Of a stretch of DNA of 36,870 nucleotides, positions 27,753 through 36,129 are shown piece after piece. The stretch comes from a virus. The translations under genes were made by a program, and so were the position numbers. Within the stretch, counting starts at the first letter, position 1. Each line of letters opens with the position of its first letter. Where the stretch lies: IMG/VR virus record IMGVR_UViG_3300037586_002213, positions 1-36,870 of that record; one strand, written 5' to 3'. The notes beneath the pieces were generated by a model. The model searched no databases. It saw nothing but the letters and a program-made list of their open reading frames with translations, and was not told where the DNA came from.

Positions 27753-29729
27753 ATGGCAACCTGTTTACCAAAAGAAAATAGACAAAACCTACTTGAAGCC
27801 CTCCAAAAGGGGAGGATTTCGATCGAGGGGCTTTACGACATGACGAGCGAACAGCGCAGAGCAAAGCTTGAAGGTTTTGTGGGGAAAGAAAATGCAGTCT
27901 TCGTAAATGGAAAGTTCGAACAAGCTATGGTTTCGAATCAGAAAAAAGCCTTCGCCAACTGGATTGAGCGCACTGTGTCCCGAAAGAATCCCGTTCGAAG
28001 AGATATGCTGAAGAAAGTTGAGCGCGTAAAGAAAGTTCTATCTCCACAGGAAAGAGTTGGTTTCTTAGAGGATTTGGCGGAATTGAAGCTCGGACTACAG
28101 GTATCAGAAGAGGAAGCTGGATTTCTATTAAAGACAAAAGAGAAGATTGATGAGTTGAAGGCAAAGATTCCTGAGAACTCACCTATTCGAAGTGTGGCAA
28201 GACTTCAATATGGATTGGCGGTTGCAAGGTTTAAGGCTTTTGTCGGGACAAGAAAACTTGCGGCAGAAACTATTACTCCAAGAGAGCGACTAAGGTTAAA
28301 GAGTTTCGGCAAAAACCTAGTAGATTTTGGAGGCTTCACAAAAGCACTATTGGCATCGCTTGATAACAGCTTTCTTGGAAGGCAGGGCTTGAAAGTATTG
28401 ATTACGGGACATCCTAAAATATGGGGACGAGCCGCAGTCAATAGCTTCAAGGATTTTGGAAGTGAGCTTGTTAAGAAGGGTACTAGAACTGGATTCTTGG
28501 TAAATAGGGATGACGCGATCATGCAGGGAATACAGGCAGACATCCTTTCTCGACCAAATGCCCTTAATGGAAAGTACAACGCCGCAAAGAATGGATATGG
28601 TCTTGGAGTGCTAAAAGAGGAGGAGTTTCCAAGCTCCCTACCACAGAGGGTCCCTATTCTTGGGAGGTTCTTTAAGGCATCCGAGACTGCATTTGCTGGG
28701 TCTGCACTTCGCATGAGGGCTGATCTTGCCGATGCCGTTATTACGGCGGCAGAAAAAGGTGGCGTTGATATGCTCAATGAGACAGAGGCTTCGGCGCACG
28801 GTAGGATCGTATCTTCAATGACTGGGCGCGGAGAACTAGGAAAAGCTGAGCCAGCAGGAAGATTTCTTAATGTAGCGTTCTTCTCTGTAAGGTTTTTAGC
28901 ATCTAACATCGATACACTTACTGCTCACAGTTTTAATAAAAACATTACTCCCTCGGCAAGAAAGCTTGCGGCAAAAAACTTGATGAAAATAGTGACAAGC
29001 ATTATGTCCATACTCGTTTTTGCGAACCTTCTTGATGAAGATAGTGCCGAGCTTGATCCCCGAAGTGCGAAGTTTGGACAAATCTGTGTAGGGAAGGATC
29101 ACAATAAATGTTTTGATGTCACTGGCGGCATGAGGGGACTGGTAATACTCGGAGCGCGGGTGCTTCCAACAAAGCATAAAGGAGAATGGGGATGGTGGAG
29201 CAAGAGTTCTACTACTGGAAAATTTATACGAAAGAATCAGGGAAACTTTGGAGAGCAAACTGTATTGGATGTGCTTGAGAGCTTTATAGAGGGAAAATTC
29301 TCACCGATGCTTTCAGTGGTTAGAGATGTGGCTCGCGGTGAACACTTTGGAGGCGACAAGCCTACCGTACTCAGCTCTGCAAAGGGGTTGGTTGTCCCAA
29401 TATCAGCACAAAATCTTATGGAAGAAATTGAAAAGGGCAACGATGATGTTTTGCTTTCAATGGTTATGGAGGGTCTTGGCTTCGGATCAACCGACTTCGC
29501 CTTCAGGGGGACAAGCAAGAAGTGGAAGAAGCTAAAAGAGAAGAAGGGCAATAGGACATATAATGATTCTCTTCGCACTCTTCGAACTAAGTTTAATAAG
29601 AAGAAAAAGAAGCTTGAAAAAACAAGACGTTGGAAAAACATGGACAATGAGGAGCAAAACAAGGCACTTGATAAGATCAAACGAGATGAAGAAAAGCGCA
29701 TATTTGCTAGGCATAACATCAAATTATGA
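27753..29729 (+). CDS. Large virion protein with polyvalent-associated helical domain
   Basis: This 658-residue, mostly helical and basic protein contains ALLASLDNSFLGRQGLKVLI, GRAAVNSFKDFGSELVKKG, AIMQGIQADILSRPNALN and FKASETAFAGSALRMRADLA. This series resembles the large polyvalent-protein-associated domain (S....RQG...L...P........K.....EE....  .RP......   .G....... SE..F........R.D) found in big phage ejection proteins. The C-terminal 60 residues are very basic and helical, likely DNA-binding. It starts 1 nt after the ADP-ribosyltransferase-like protein, so the two may be halves of what is one polyvalent protein in relatives. No enzymatic motif is visible. Confidence 0.55.
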   Translation: MATCLPKENRQNLLEALQKGRISIEGLYDMTSEQRRAKLEGFVGKENAVFVNGKFEQAMVSNQKKAFANWIERTVSRKNPVRRDMLKKVERVKKVLSPQERVGFLEDLAELKLGLQVSEEEAGFLLKTKEKIDELKAKIPENSPIRSVARLQYGLAVARFKAFVGTRKLAAETITPRERLRLKSFGKNLVDFGGFTKALLASLDNSFLGRQGLKVLITGHPKIWGRAAVNSFKDFGSELVKKGTRTGFLVNRDDAIMQGIQADILSRPNALNGKYNAAKNGYGLGVLKEEEFPSSLPQRVPILGRFFKASETAFAGSALRMRADLADAVITAAEKGGVDMLNETEASAHGRIVSSMTGRGELGKAEPAGRFLNVAFFSVRFLASNIDTLTAHSFNKNITPSARKLAAKNLMKIVTSIMSILVFANLLDEDSAELDPRSAKFGQICVGKDHNKCFDVTGGMRGLVILGARVLPTKHKGEWGWWSKSSTTGKFIRKNQGNFGEQTVLDVLESFIEGKFSPMLSVVRDVARGEHFGGDKPTVLSSAKGLVVPISAQNLMEEIEKGNDDVLLSMVMEGLGFGSTDFAFRGTSKKWKKLKEKKGNRTYNDSLRTLRTKFNKKKKKLEKTRRWKNMDNEEQNKALDKIKRDEEKRIFARHNIKL

Positions 29730-31144
29730 GATTTTTCAACGAACATAAAAGCAAACTAGCCATCTTCCTTATTGGAATGTTCTTCTACAGTTCTGCCCTC
29801 GCACAGACTGGCTTCCTTTTGCCACAGTGGAAACTTCAAGGAACGACAGTTGTACCGCGAAATGCGAGTAGTTCTGTTCGTATTGATTCTCTAGGATCGG
29901 CAGGAAACCCATGTCTTACCGTAAGCGCGACAGGAACGATAGCCACTTCTTCTTGTGGAACGAGTATCACATCAACATCCTCTCTTGAGGTTTTGAGTGT
30001 TTCTTCCACCAATTCCTTCTCCATAAATTCCACAACCACAAACCTTGCAGTTACAGGATTGACGGCAGATAGACTCATCCGAACTATCACTGGAGGCATA
30101 TTACAAGCTGTGGCTACCCTCACGGACTGGATTACAGGTGGAACGGGCATCAGGGTAGATGATGACGGAGATGGCACAGTAACCATCGTGAACGAGGGCG
30201 TAACTTCTATTGTGGCTGGTGCGAATATATCTATTGACCAAGGCACCAGTACAGTAACCATCACGGGGACAGCAAGTGGAGGTGGAGATAACTCGCAAGC
30301 CTTAGACGCTACCTCTTCACCGACATTTGTGACGCAGACTCTTACAGGGGCATCTGGCGGGTTCTTAAAAACAAACTCGGCTGGTCTTATTGGCACTAGC
30401 ACCATAGCTCTGTACCCAGATGTGGAACTCGTATCAAGCTCGGCAGTATCTGCGAACCTTCACGATGTCCTTAAATGGAATGGTAGCCAGTGGGTAGCGG
30501 TGCCAGAGGGTACGGTGTTCTCATTCTCAATCGCCTCCTTCACAGATAACAACAGCTCGCCCCAAGAGATTGGTACGGGACAGTGGGAAGCCATTGGAGG
30601 CATTTCATTCTCGGCAACATATAACAACGGACCAGCCACAACCTGTAATGTAACCATGTCTGGCGCAGGAAACTCATGGACAAACAAACTTGCTCTTACA
30701 AATGGGTGTCTTGGCGCAACTACAAACACAGAAGCAGTTACGCATCGAAGTTCTGTGGGAAGTATTACATGGACACTCACTGCTACAACTACGGCAGAGT
30801 CAGACACACAAAATGTTTCTGTGTCATTCCAAAATAGAAGGCATTGGGGCGTAACAACTAAGACAAGTGGATATACTTCGGCAGACATCGGAGGCTTTGA
30901 TAGCAACCAACTCTCTAACTCAAGGGCTAAGACTTTCACTGTAACAGCAGGGGCAGGAGAATACATTGTATATTCATATAGAACAGCCCTTGGAACAGCA
31001 ACGTTTACAGTTGGAGGATTTGAGGGTGGGTTCCAGGCACCAGAAACAGTATCACGAACTAATGACAGTGGTTTTGTCGAAAACTTTTATGTCTATAGGT
31101 CAACTAACGCCAATCTTGGTACGGTTGAAGTTGTAGTAAGCTAA
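29726..31144 (+). CDS. Secreted fibre-like protein with signal peptide
   Basis: This 472-residue protein begins with a classical Sec signal peptide: basic n-region (MRFFNEHKSK), hydrophobic core (LAIFLIGMFFYSS) and an Ala-x-Ala-like site (ALA before QTG). The rest is Ser/Thr/Gly-rich beta fibre with repeats such as ITGGTGIRVDDDGDGTVTIV and VTSIVAGANISIDQGTSTVT, also present in the next gene. Two cysteines lie near the N-terminus (PCLTV and SSCGT). A receptor-binding or surface fibre is likely. A cleavable signal is unexpected for a tail fibre and suggests it passes the host membrane. The start overlaps the previous gene by 4 nt. Confidence 0.68.
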   Translation: MRFFNEHKSKLAIFLIGMFFYSSALAQTGFLLPQWKLQGTTVVPRNASSSVRIDSLGSAGNPCLTVSATGTIATSSCGTSITSTSSLEVLSVSSTNSFSINSTTTNLAVTGLTADRLIRTITGGILQAVATLTDWITGGTGIRVDDDGDGTVTIVNEGVTSIVAGANISIDQGTSTVTITGTASGGGDNSQALDATSSPTFVTQTLTGASGGFLKTNSAGLIGTSTIALYPDVELVSSSAVSANLHDVLKWNGSQWVAVPEGTVFSFSIASFTDNNSSPQEIGTGQWEAIGGISFSATYNNGPATTCNVTMSGAGNSWTNKLALTNGCLGATTNTEAVTHRSSVGSITWTLTATTTAESDTQNVSVSFQNRRHWGVTTKTSGYTSADIGGFDSNQLSNSRAKTFTVTAGAGEYIVYSYRTALGTATFTVGGFEGGFQAPETVSRTNDSGFVENFYVYRSTNANLGTVEVVVS

Positions 31145-31145
31145 T

Positions 31146-34100
31146 ATGAAAAAAATACTTACACTCTTAATAATACTCTTGCTCGGATGGCAGAACGTGA
31201 CTTACGCCCAGGTTGGCAAGATTCCTCTCATTGCGGAGATTGTACCGAGCAACTTTGGATTTACAGACCTTGTAGATGCTTCGTATATCTTTGGAAATGG
31301 TGGTACGTCCACAATTCGATTAGCGGCAATAGGAACATCAAGTATTTATCAGCATCTTTCAGCAGGAGGGGGGCTTACGTTTAGTGCTGGAACTTACACT
31401 CTCAACATGGCAGGGGGTACTTGTGGGGGCACAAACAAGATATCGTCTATCTCTGCTACGGGTACGATTATCTGTACCGCAGACCAGGGTGGAGGAGGGG
31501 GAGGTTCGGCAACTACAACCATCACAGATACCAACACCACTAGCTCTGTAATTGCCTACACCTTCTTATCTTCCTCTACGGGGTTCACAGTGGGGGTACA
31601 AACTGGTGGAGCTATTACATGGGGACTATCACCTGGCTATGAGCTGGTGCTTAACGCATCTAGCGCACAGTGGTCAGCATTTGAGTCTGCACCATCTTCA
31701 CGAATAACAGCAGGGACTAACCTCTCATGGAGTGCAAACACCCTAAACAACGACATCACCTTCCCTATAGGGATTGCTTCGACTACAGGAATACAGAACA
31801 TAATCACATTCCCCCTACCATTCGCATCATCAACTCATGTGGGTATTTTAGGGGGGAGTGCGATTCAGGTATCTACAACTGGCAACACCTCAACGATTAT
31901 AAACGAAGGTGTAACTTCCCTTGTGGCTGGAGATGGAATGTCAGTAGACACCGCCACTGGTACGGTAACTGCAACATTAAGCATGGCGGGCATTACCTGT
32001 ACTGGTAACGATAAGGTATCTCAAATAAACGCAAGCGGTACTGCTGTGTGTACGCCAGATATTCATGGGTCAGGAACATTCACCACGTCTGGCGTGTCAG
32101 GGCTCTCAATCGCTTCATCCTCTGGCACGTGGACATGGAGTCAATCAACATCCTCTAGGGCGTTGCCTGGATTCCTTTCTGCCGCAGACTACCTAACTTT
32201 CGATTCCAAGATAACGACAACCTCTCTATCTGCTACTGCTCCAATCATATACAACAATACAACTGGCTTATTCTCCTTAGGAATAGACGCTGTTTCTTCA
32301 ACGAGAGCGATAAACACCACAAATGGAATTGCAGGGGGAGGAGACCTATCAGCAGATAGAACACTTTATCATGCGCTAACATTCACCACGTCAGGGGCAT
32401 CTGGCATCTCAATAGCATCATCATCTGCAACATGGACATTCAGCCAGGCAACTTCAACCGCCGCAGTAAGCGGGTATCTCTCATCTGCCGACTTCGCAAC
32501 TTTCAATTCAAAGATAACAACATCTTCCCTATCTGGTACCGCACCAATCTTTTTTAATGCTGTAACTGGCGAGATTAGCCTTGGAATAGACGCGGTGTCT
32601 TCCACAAGGCAAGTAATAGCGGGCTCAGGACTTAGAGGAGGAGGGGCATTGTCTAGTGATGTAACCCTAGTAAACGAGGGTGTTGTAAGCCTTCAGGGGA
32701 CAGCCAACGAAACCGAGGTGAACGTAGCAACTGGTACGGTAACTCTCGGCATAGTAGATAACCCTCATTTCCCTCAAGGGCTTACTGCCAGTAGCGCAAG
32801 CCACTTCGATTCTATCTTCGCTGGCTCTCTTGCTGTAACCCTGGAAGTAACAACAACCCTTGCTGTAGCGGATGTAACTGTATCAGATACACTCACTTTG
32901 AATGACACAATTCCCACTAAACTCTTAAAAACAAATGCAAACAAAGTAGTAACCTCAACCAACATCACACCCTACCTCGCAGGAACGTCTAACCAGATTA
33001 CCGTAACTGATGACGGAGATGGTTCGGCAACCCTCTCTACCCCACAGGACATACACACAGGAGCCTCAAACTTCACTGTAGCGGGAGCATCTACTACAAA
33101 CCTATCCATTACAGGGCTTACAGCAGGTTCTGTGCCATTCATCACAACTAGCGGAGTGGTTACACAAGATAACGCTCACTTCTTTTGGGATACGTCAGGA
33201 GAACACCTTATTTTGAAGACAACCTCATCTGCATTTATCGACCCATCGGGAACTCTTAATGTTGCGGCGGGAGGAACCGCCATAGACGTAGATGGAAATA
33301 TTGGCATCTTCGATAGAGATGGAAACAGTTATTTTATTATTACTTCAAATAATGATGATGCAGGGGGTAACGATGCAAGGGTTATCTTTAGGGACAGCTC
33401 ACTATCAAACAACTTCCTCATGGGTCAGTCGCAGGATGGTGGAGATTTTAGGCTTCATTCCATAGGAAATGGAAATGATGATTTTACGGTTTCAAGCTCT
33501 ACGGGACACGTTGGAATAAATACTCTTCCTACAGGGATTCAACTTGAGGTAAACGGAAGCTCAACCATAAATAATGACTTGGTTGTTTTGGGTGCTACCT
33601 CAATAGGAACAACAACACAGGCAGATACGCTTACTATTGCTGGCGGTGGGGTGTTAATAGATTTTACAGAGACATATAAATCTTATGACTCTGGTGGAAC
33701 TGCACGAAACCTACTCTTTAAGGGTGGGGACGACCAGACTGTGCTTGGAACATCTGCAAATGAGGACATAGCGTTTCAAGACAGTGCGGACGTAAATATG
33801 ACGATTGTTGGGGCTACGGGATTTGTGGGTATAGGAACCACAACCCCAGAAGACGTACTCGTCTTAGCCACTGGTTCAGTTTTACTTGCCAACAACAAAG
33901 CATATAAGGGCTACGACACAAGCGGAACTCCACGAAACCTTATAAGGGTAAGCGATTCAGACGAAACACAGATTTCTGTCAAAAGTAGTGGAGATATAAT
34001 TTTCACGGATGCTTCTGATATAAATATGTTTATTGATGGCTCGATTGGAGATATTGGTATAGGCACCACAACTCCACAGGCAAGGCTTCACATTACTGAG

Positions 34101-35408
34101 ACTGGTTCTACAAATGCGCTTCTTGTAGAAGATGAAACATCTGATGCTTCCCCACTTGTTATTGATGCGAGTGGAAACGTAGGCATCGGAACTGCCACGC
34201 CAGCAACAAAACTTGATATAGACACTGGCTCAAATGTAGATGGCTTGCGACTTAGAGGAACAGCAGAACAGACCGAGATTGCAGATATTTTTGTAGGGGC
34301 AAATGGAAAACTTGCACTAAGTACTCGCGCTGGGGGTGGTAGTTCAGGATATGTAGAAGTACAACCAGAAGATAATAACTTTGGGCTCCTTATTATGGAG
34401 AGCGATGGGGGAGCGGCGGCTTACGCAAACATTTATGTAACTGATGCCACGCCAGATAGAATGTCAATTACTGTTGGTAGCGCAGAAGACGGAGATGCCC
34501 TAATAATAACGGCAGACAATGAAGTTGGAATAGGAGACGCAACCCCCGACTTTGCCCTTGAGGTTGAAGCATCCTCAACAGATGGATACTTCGGAGTCTC
34601 AGAGAATGGAAATGGGGACATATTTACCATAGATGATAATGCTAATGTTGGGATAGGAGACGCAACCCCTTCTTTCACCCTCCAAGTTGGAGATCCCCTT
34701 AGTGTAAAGGATGCAACAGTAGCCATAGCAAAAACTGGAGCGGCAAGTGCAACCCTAGCATTTGTCAGGGGAGTGAATGAGATAGTTGATGCCTTCATTT
34801 CCCTTGATAACCAAGAGGAATTAAATATTGTATCTGCTCTTGCCAATGAAGATATTAACTTCATCGTAAATGATGGGGGGGTGCAGACTGTGGTAATGAC
34901 AATAGAAGGCTCTGCCTCTGCTGTTGGAATAGGAGACCAAACACCAAACTACGGACTTGATGTGGTGGCAGACGTAAACTCGGATGACTGCTACAGAGAA
35001 GCTGGTGTTCAGGTTGCAGGAACATGTACGTCAGACATCCGCCTCAAGAAAAACATTAATACCCTTACAGGAAGTCTCGACAAGATATTGAACTTGCGAC
35101 CCATAGAGTTTGAGTGGAAAGAGGGTATTGGAGATTTAAACGGACCAACAGGAACGATACGATACATTGAAGGCAGACAAGTTGGGCTTATCGCTCAAGA
35201 GGTGGAGGAGGTGCTTCCACATCTTGTACAAGAAAAGAACGACTACCTCTCAATCTCGTATAACCTCGAGATGCAGATGATGCTTATAGACGCTGTGCAA
35301 GAACAGCAGGAGCAGATTGAGGCAATGCAAAAAGAAATCACTCGTCTCAAAAGAAACCAAGGAGTAATAACTCAAATATTATTAAAGATTAAAAACTACC
35401 TCTTATGA
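31146..35408 (+). CDS. Giant fibre with signal peptide and S74 intramolecular chaperone
   Basis: This 1420-residue protein has an N-terminal signal peptide (MKKILTLLIILLLGWQNVTY, cleavage after TYA before QVG), a long Ser/Thr-rich stem with duplicated 101-residue units and many VGIGTTTP or VGIGDATP repeats, and a C-terminal peptidase S74 chaperone. The S74 domain is clear: TSDIRLKKNI with Ser1296 and Lys1301 as the catalytic dyad, RPIEFEWKEG, GRQVGLIAQEVEEVLPHLV, and a closing coiled coil (QEQQEQIEAMQKEITRLKRN). S74 domains fold trimeric fibres and then cut themselves off. It should be a trimeric receptor-binding fibre or adhesin. Signal plus S74 on one protein suggests assembly outside the cytoplasm (inference). 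Confidence 0.8.
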   Translation: MKKILTLLIILLLGWQNVTYAQVGKIPLIAEIVPSNFGFTDLVDASYIFGNGGTSTIRLAAIGTSSIYQHLSAGGGLTFSAGTYTLNMAGGTCGGTNKISSISATGTIICTADQGGGGGGSATTTITDTNTTSSVIAYTFLSSSTGFTVGVQTGGAITWGLSPGYELVLNASSAQWSAFESAPSSRITAGTNLSWSANTLNNDITFPIGIASTTGIQNIITFPLPFASSTHVGILGGSAIQVSTTGNTSTIINEGVTSLVAGDGMSVDTATGTVTATLSMAGITCTGNDKVSQINASGTAVCTPDIHGSGTFTTSGVSGLSIASSSGTWTWSQSTSSRALPGFLSAADYLTFDSKITTTSLSATAPIIYNNTTGLFSLGIDAVSSTRAINTTNGIAGGGDLSADRTLYHALTFTTSGASGISIASSSATWTFSQATSTAAVSGYLSSADFATFNSKITTSSLSGTAPIFFNAVTGEISLGIDAVSSTRQVIAGSGLRGGGALSSDVTLVNEGVVSLQGTANETEVNVATGTVTLGIVDNPHFPQGLTASSASHFDSIFAGSLAVTLEVTTTLAVADVTVSDTLTLNDTIPTKLLKTNANKVVTSTNITPYLAGTSNQITVTDDGDGSATLSTPQDIHTGASNFTVAGASTTNLSITGLTAGSVPFITTSGVVTQDNAHFFWDTSGEHLILKTTSSAFIDPSGTLNVAAGGTAIDVDGNIGIFDRDGNSYFIITSNNDDAGGNDARVIFRDSSLSNNFLMGQSQDGGDFRLHSIGNGNDDFTVSSSTGHVGINTLPTGIQLEVNGSSTINNDLVVLGATSIGTTTQADTLTIAGGGVLIDFTETYKSYDSGGTARNLLFKGGDDQTVLGTSANEDIAFQDSADVNMTIVGATGFVGIGTTTPEDVLVLATGSVLLANNKAYKGYDTSGTPRNLIRVSDSDETQISVKSSGDIIFTDASDINMFIDGSIGDIGIGTTTPQARLHITETGSTNALLVEDETSDASPLVIDASGNVGIGTATPATKLDIDTGSNVDGLRLRGTAEQTEIADIFVGANGKLALSTRAGGGSSGYVEVQPEDNNFGLLIMESDGGAAAYANIYVTDATPDRMSITVGSAEDGDALIITADNEVGIGDATPDFALEVEASSTDGYFGVSENGNGDIFTIDDNANVGIGDATPSFTLQVGDPLSVKDATVAIAKTGAASATLAFVRGVNEIVDAFISLDNQEELNIVSALANEDINFIVNDGGVQTVVMTIEGSASAVGIGDQTPNYGLDVVADVNSDDCYREAGVQVAGTCTSDIRLKKNINTLTGSLDKILNLRPIEFEWKEGIGDLNGPTGTIRYIEGRQVGLIAQEVEEVLPHLVQEKNDYLSISYNLEMQMMLIDAVQEQQEQIEAMQKEITRLKRNQGVITQILLKIKNYLL
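32081..32690 (+). repeat. Duplicated 303-bp fibre unit
   Basis: Two copies of a 303-bp (101-codon) unit follow each other inside the giant fibre gene, beginning at 32081 and at 32384. Both begin TTSG.SG.SIASSS, and contain SKITT.SLS.TAPI and LGIDAVSSTR. Divergence between the copies is visible mainly at third codon positions and in the middle of the unit. Confidence 0.75.
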
Positions 35409-35809
35409 AATACCTAGCACTCATATTCCTATTCCCTATTGTGGTATCTGCACGGGTCATTTCCAGGCAGGATTACCAGATAGACTCCTTCCAAAGCTAC
35501 TACCTAAATAGCAACCAAAAGGGGCTTAAAGTGGGAAATATCATCAAGAACGCCACCCTCAAGGAGAAGAACGATGCGCTGTCTGGCTACGCTTATGCAG
35601 ATGTTAAGGCCGAACTTGTCCACATGGTAGATGAGATGCTTTTCAAGGGTAGGATACCCACCTATGCGAGCTTTTTGGTATACGCAGACATGGTTAAGAG
35701 GGAGGGTAAGGAATGCAAGGCTACTCCATATTATGTAAATTTGAGAGGTGTCAGCCCCAGAGATATTCTTATTTGGTACAATGGTTATATACATGACAAC
35801 TGCTTATGA
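35405..35809 (+). CDS. Small secreted protein of unknown function
   Basis: This 134-residue protein has an N-terminal signal-like segment (MKYLALIFLFPIVVSARVIS), with likely cleavage after SAR or SA, and then a charged alpha/beta domain (DYQIDSFQSYYLNSNQKGLK, YADVKAELVHMVDEMLFKGR). Two cysteines (GKECKA, HDNCL) could form a disulfide. A periplasmic or surface role is likely. No lysis or enzyme motif is recognised. It overlaps both neighbours by 4 nt. Confidence 0.6.
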   Translation: MKYLALIFLFPIVVSARVISRQDYQIDSFQSYYLNSNQKGLKVGNIIKNATLKEKNDALSGYAYADVKAELVHMVDEMLFKGRIPTYASFLVYADMVKREGKECKATPYYVNLRGVSPRDILIWYNGYIHDNCL

Positions 35810-36087
35810 GCGCTGGAATAATAAAAACATTCTTATCAGGGCTAACTCACAAGGATAAGATTGTCTTAGTGACCAGCGTGGGGAGCTTCTTTATTGCTAT
35901 TGCACTTATCTTTGTGCAGAGCAATGAGAGAAAAACATGGTTCAGGTCAAATGAAAGGGTGACTACAGAATTTAGCGATACTACAAAGCTGTTTGTGGAA
36001 GCGACTCTTATGAGTAGCAGGGGGACATACACAACAAGCCCAAGACAGTCGGTAGTATCAGCATCATCATCTCATGCCACAGACTAA
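35806..36087 (+). CDS. Small membrane protein, possible holin- or spanin-like
   Basis: This 93-residue protein has one membrane helix (residues 19-38, IVLVTSVGSFFIAIALIFVQ) after a short basic N-terminus, then a charged and Ser/Thr-rich C-terminal tail (VEATLMSSRGTYTTSPRQSV). Size and topology allow a holin or inner-membrane spanin, and it lies between a secreted protein and a peptidase, as lysis genes often do. There is no motif to decide. Confidence 0.5.
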   Translation: MSAGIIKTFLSGLTHKDKIVLVTSVGSFFIAIALIFVQSNERKTWFRSNERVTTEFSDTTKLFVEATLMSSRGTYTTSPRQSVVSASSSHATD

Positions 36088-36129
36088 CATCAATAGATAA
36101 ATCCTTAATTTATATAAGAGCAAGAATCA

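Noticed and set aside
28205-28909. Long minus-strand open frames inside the structural genes (for example 28205-28909, 24827-25432, 29836-30405)
   Set aside because: They lie antisense to clear plus-strand genes, have implausible composition and lack neighbours; they are shadows of the real coding frames.
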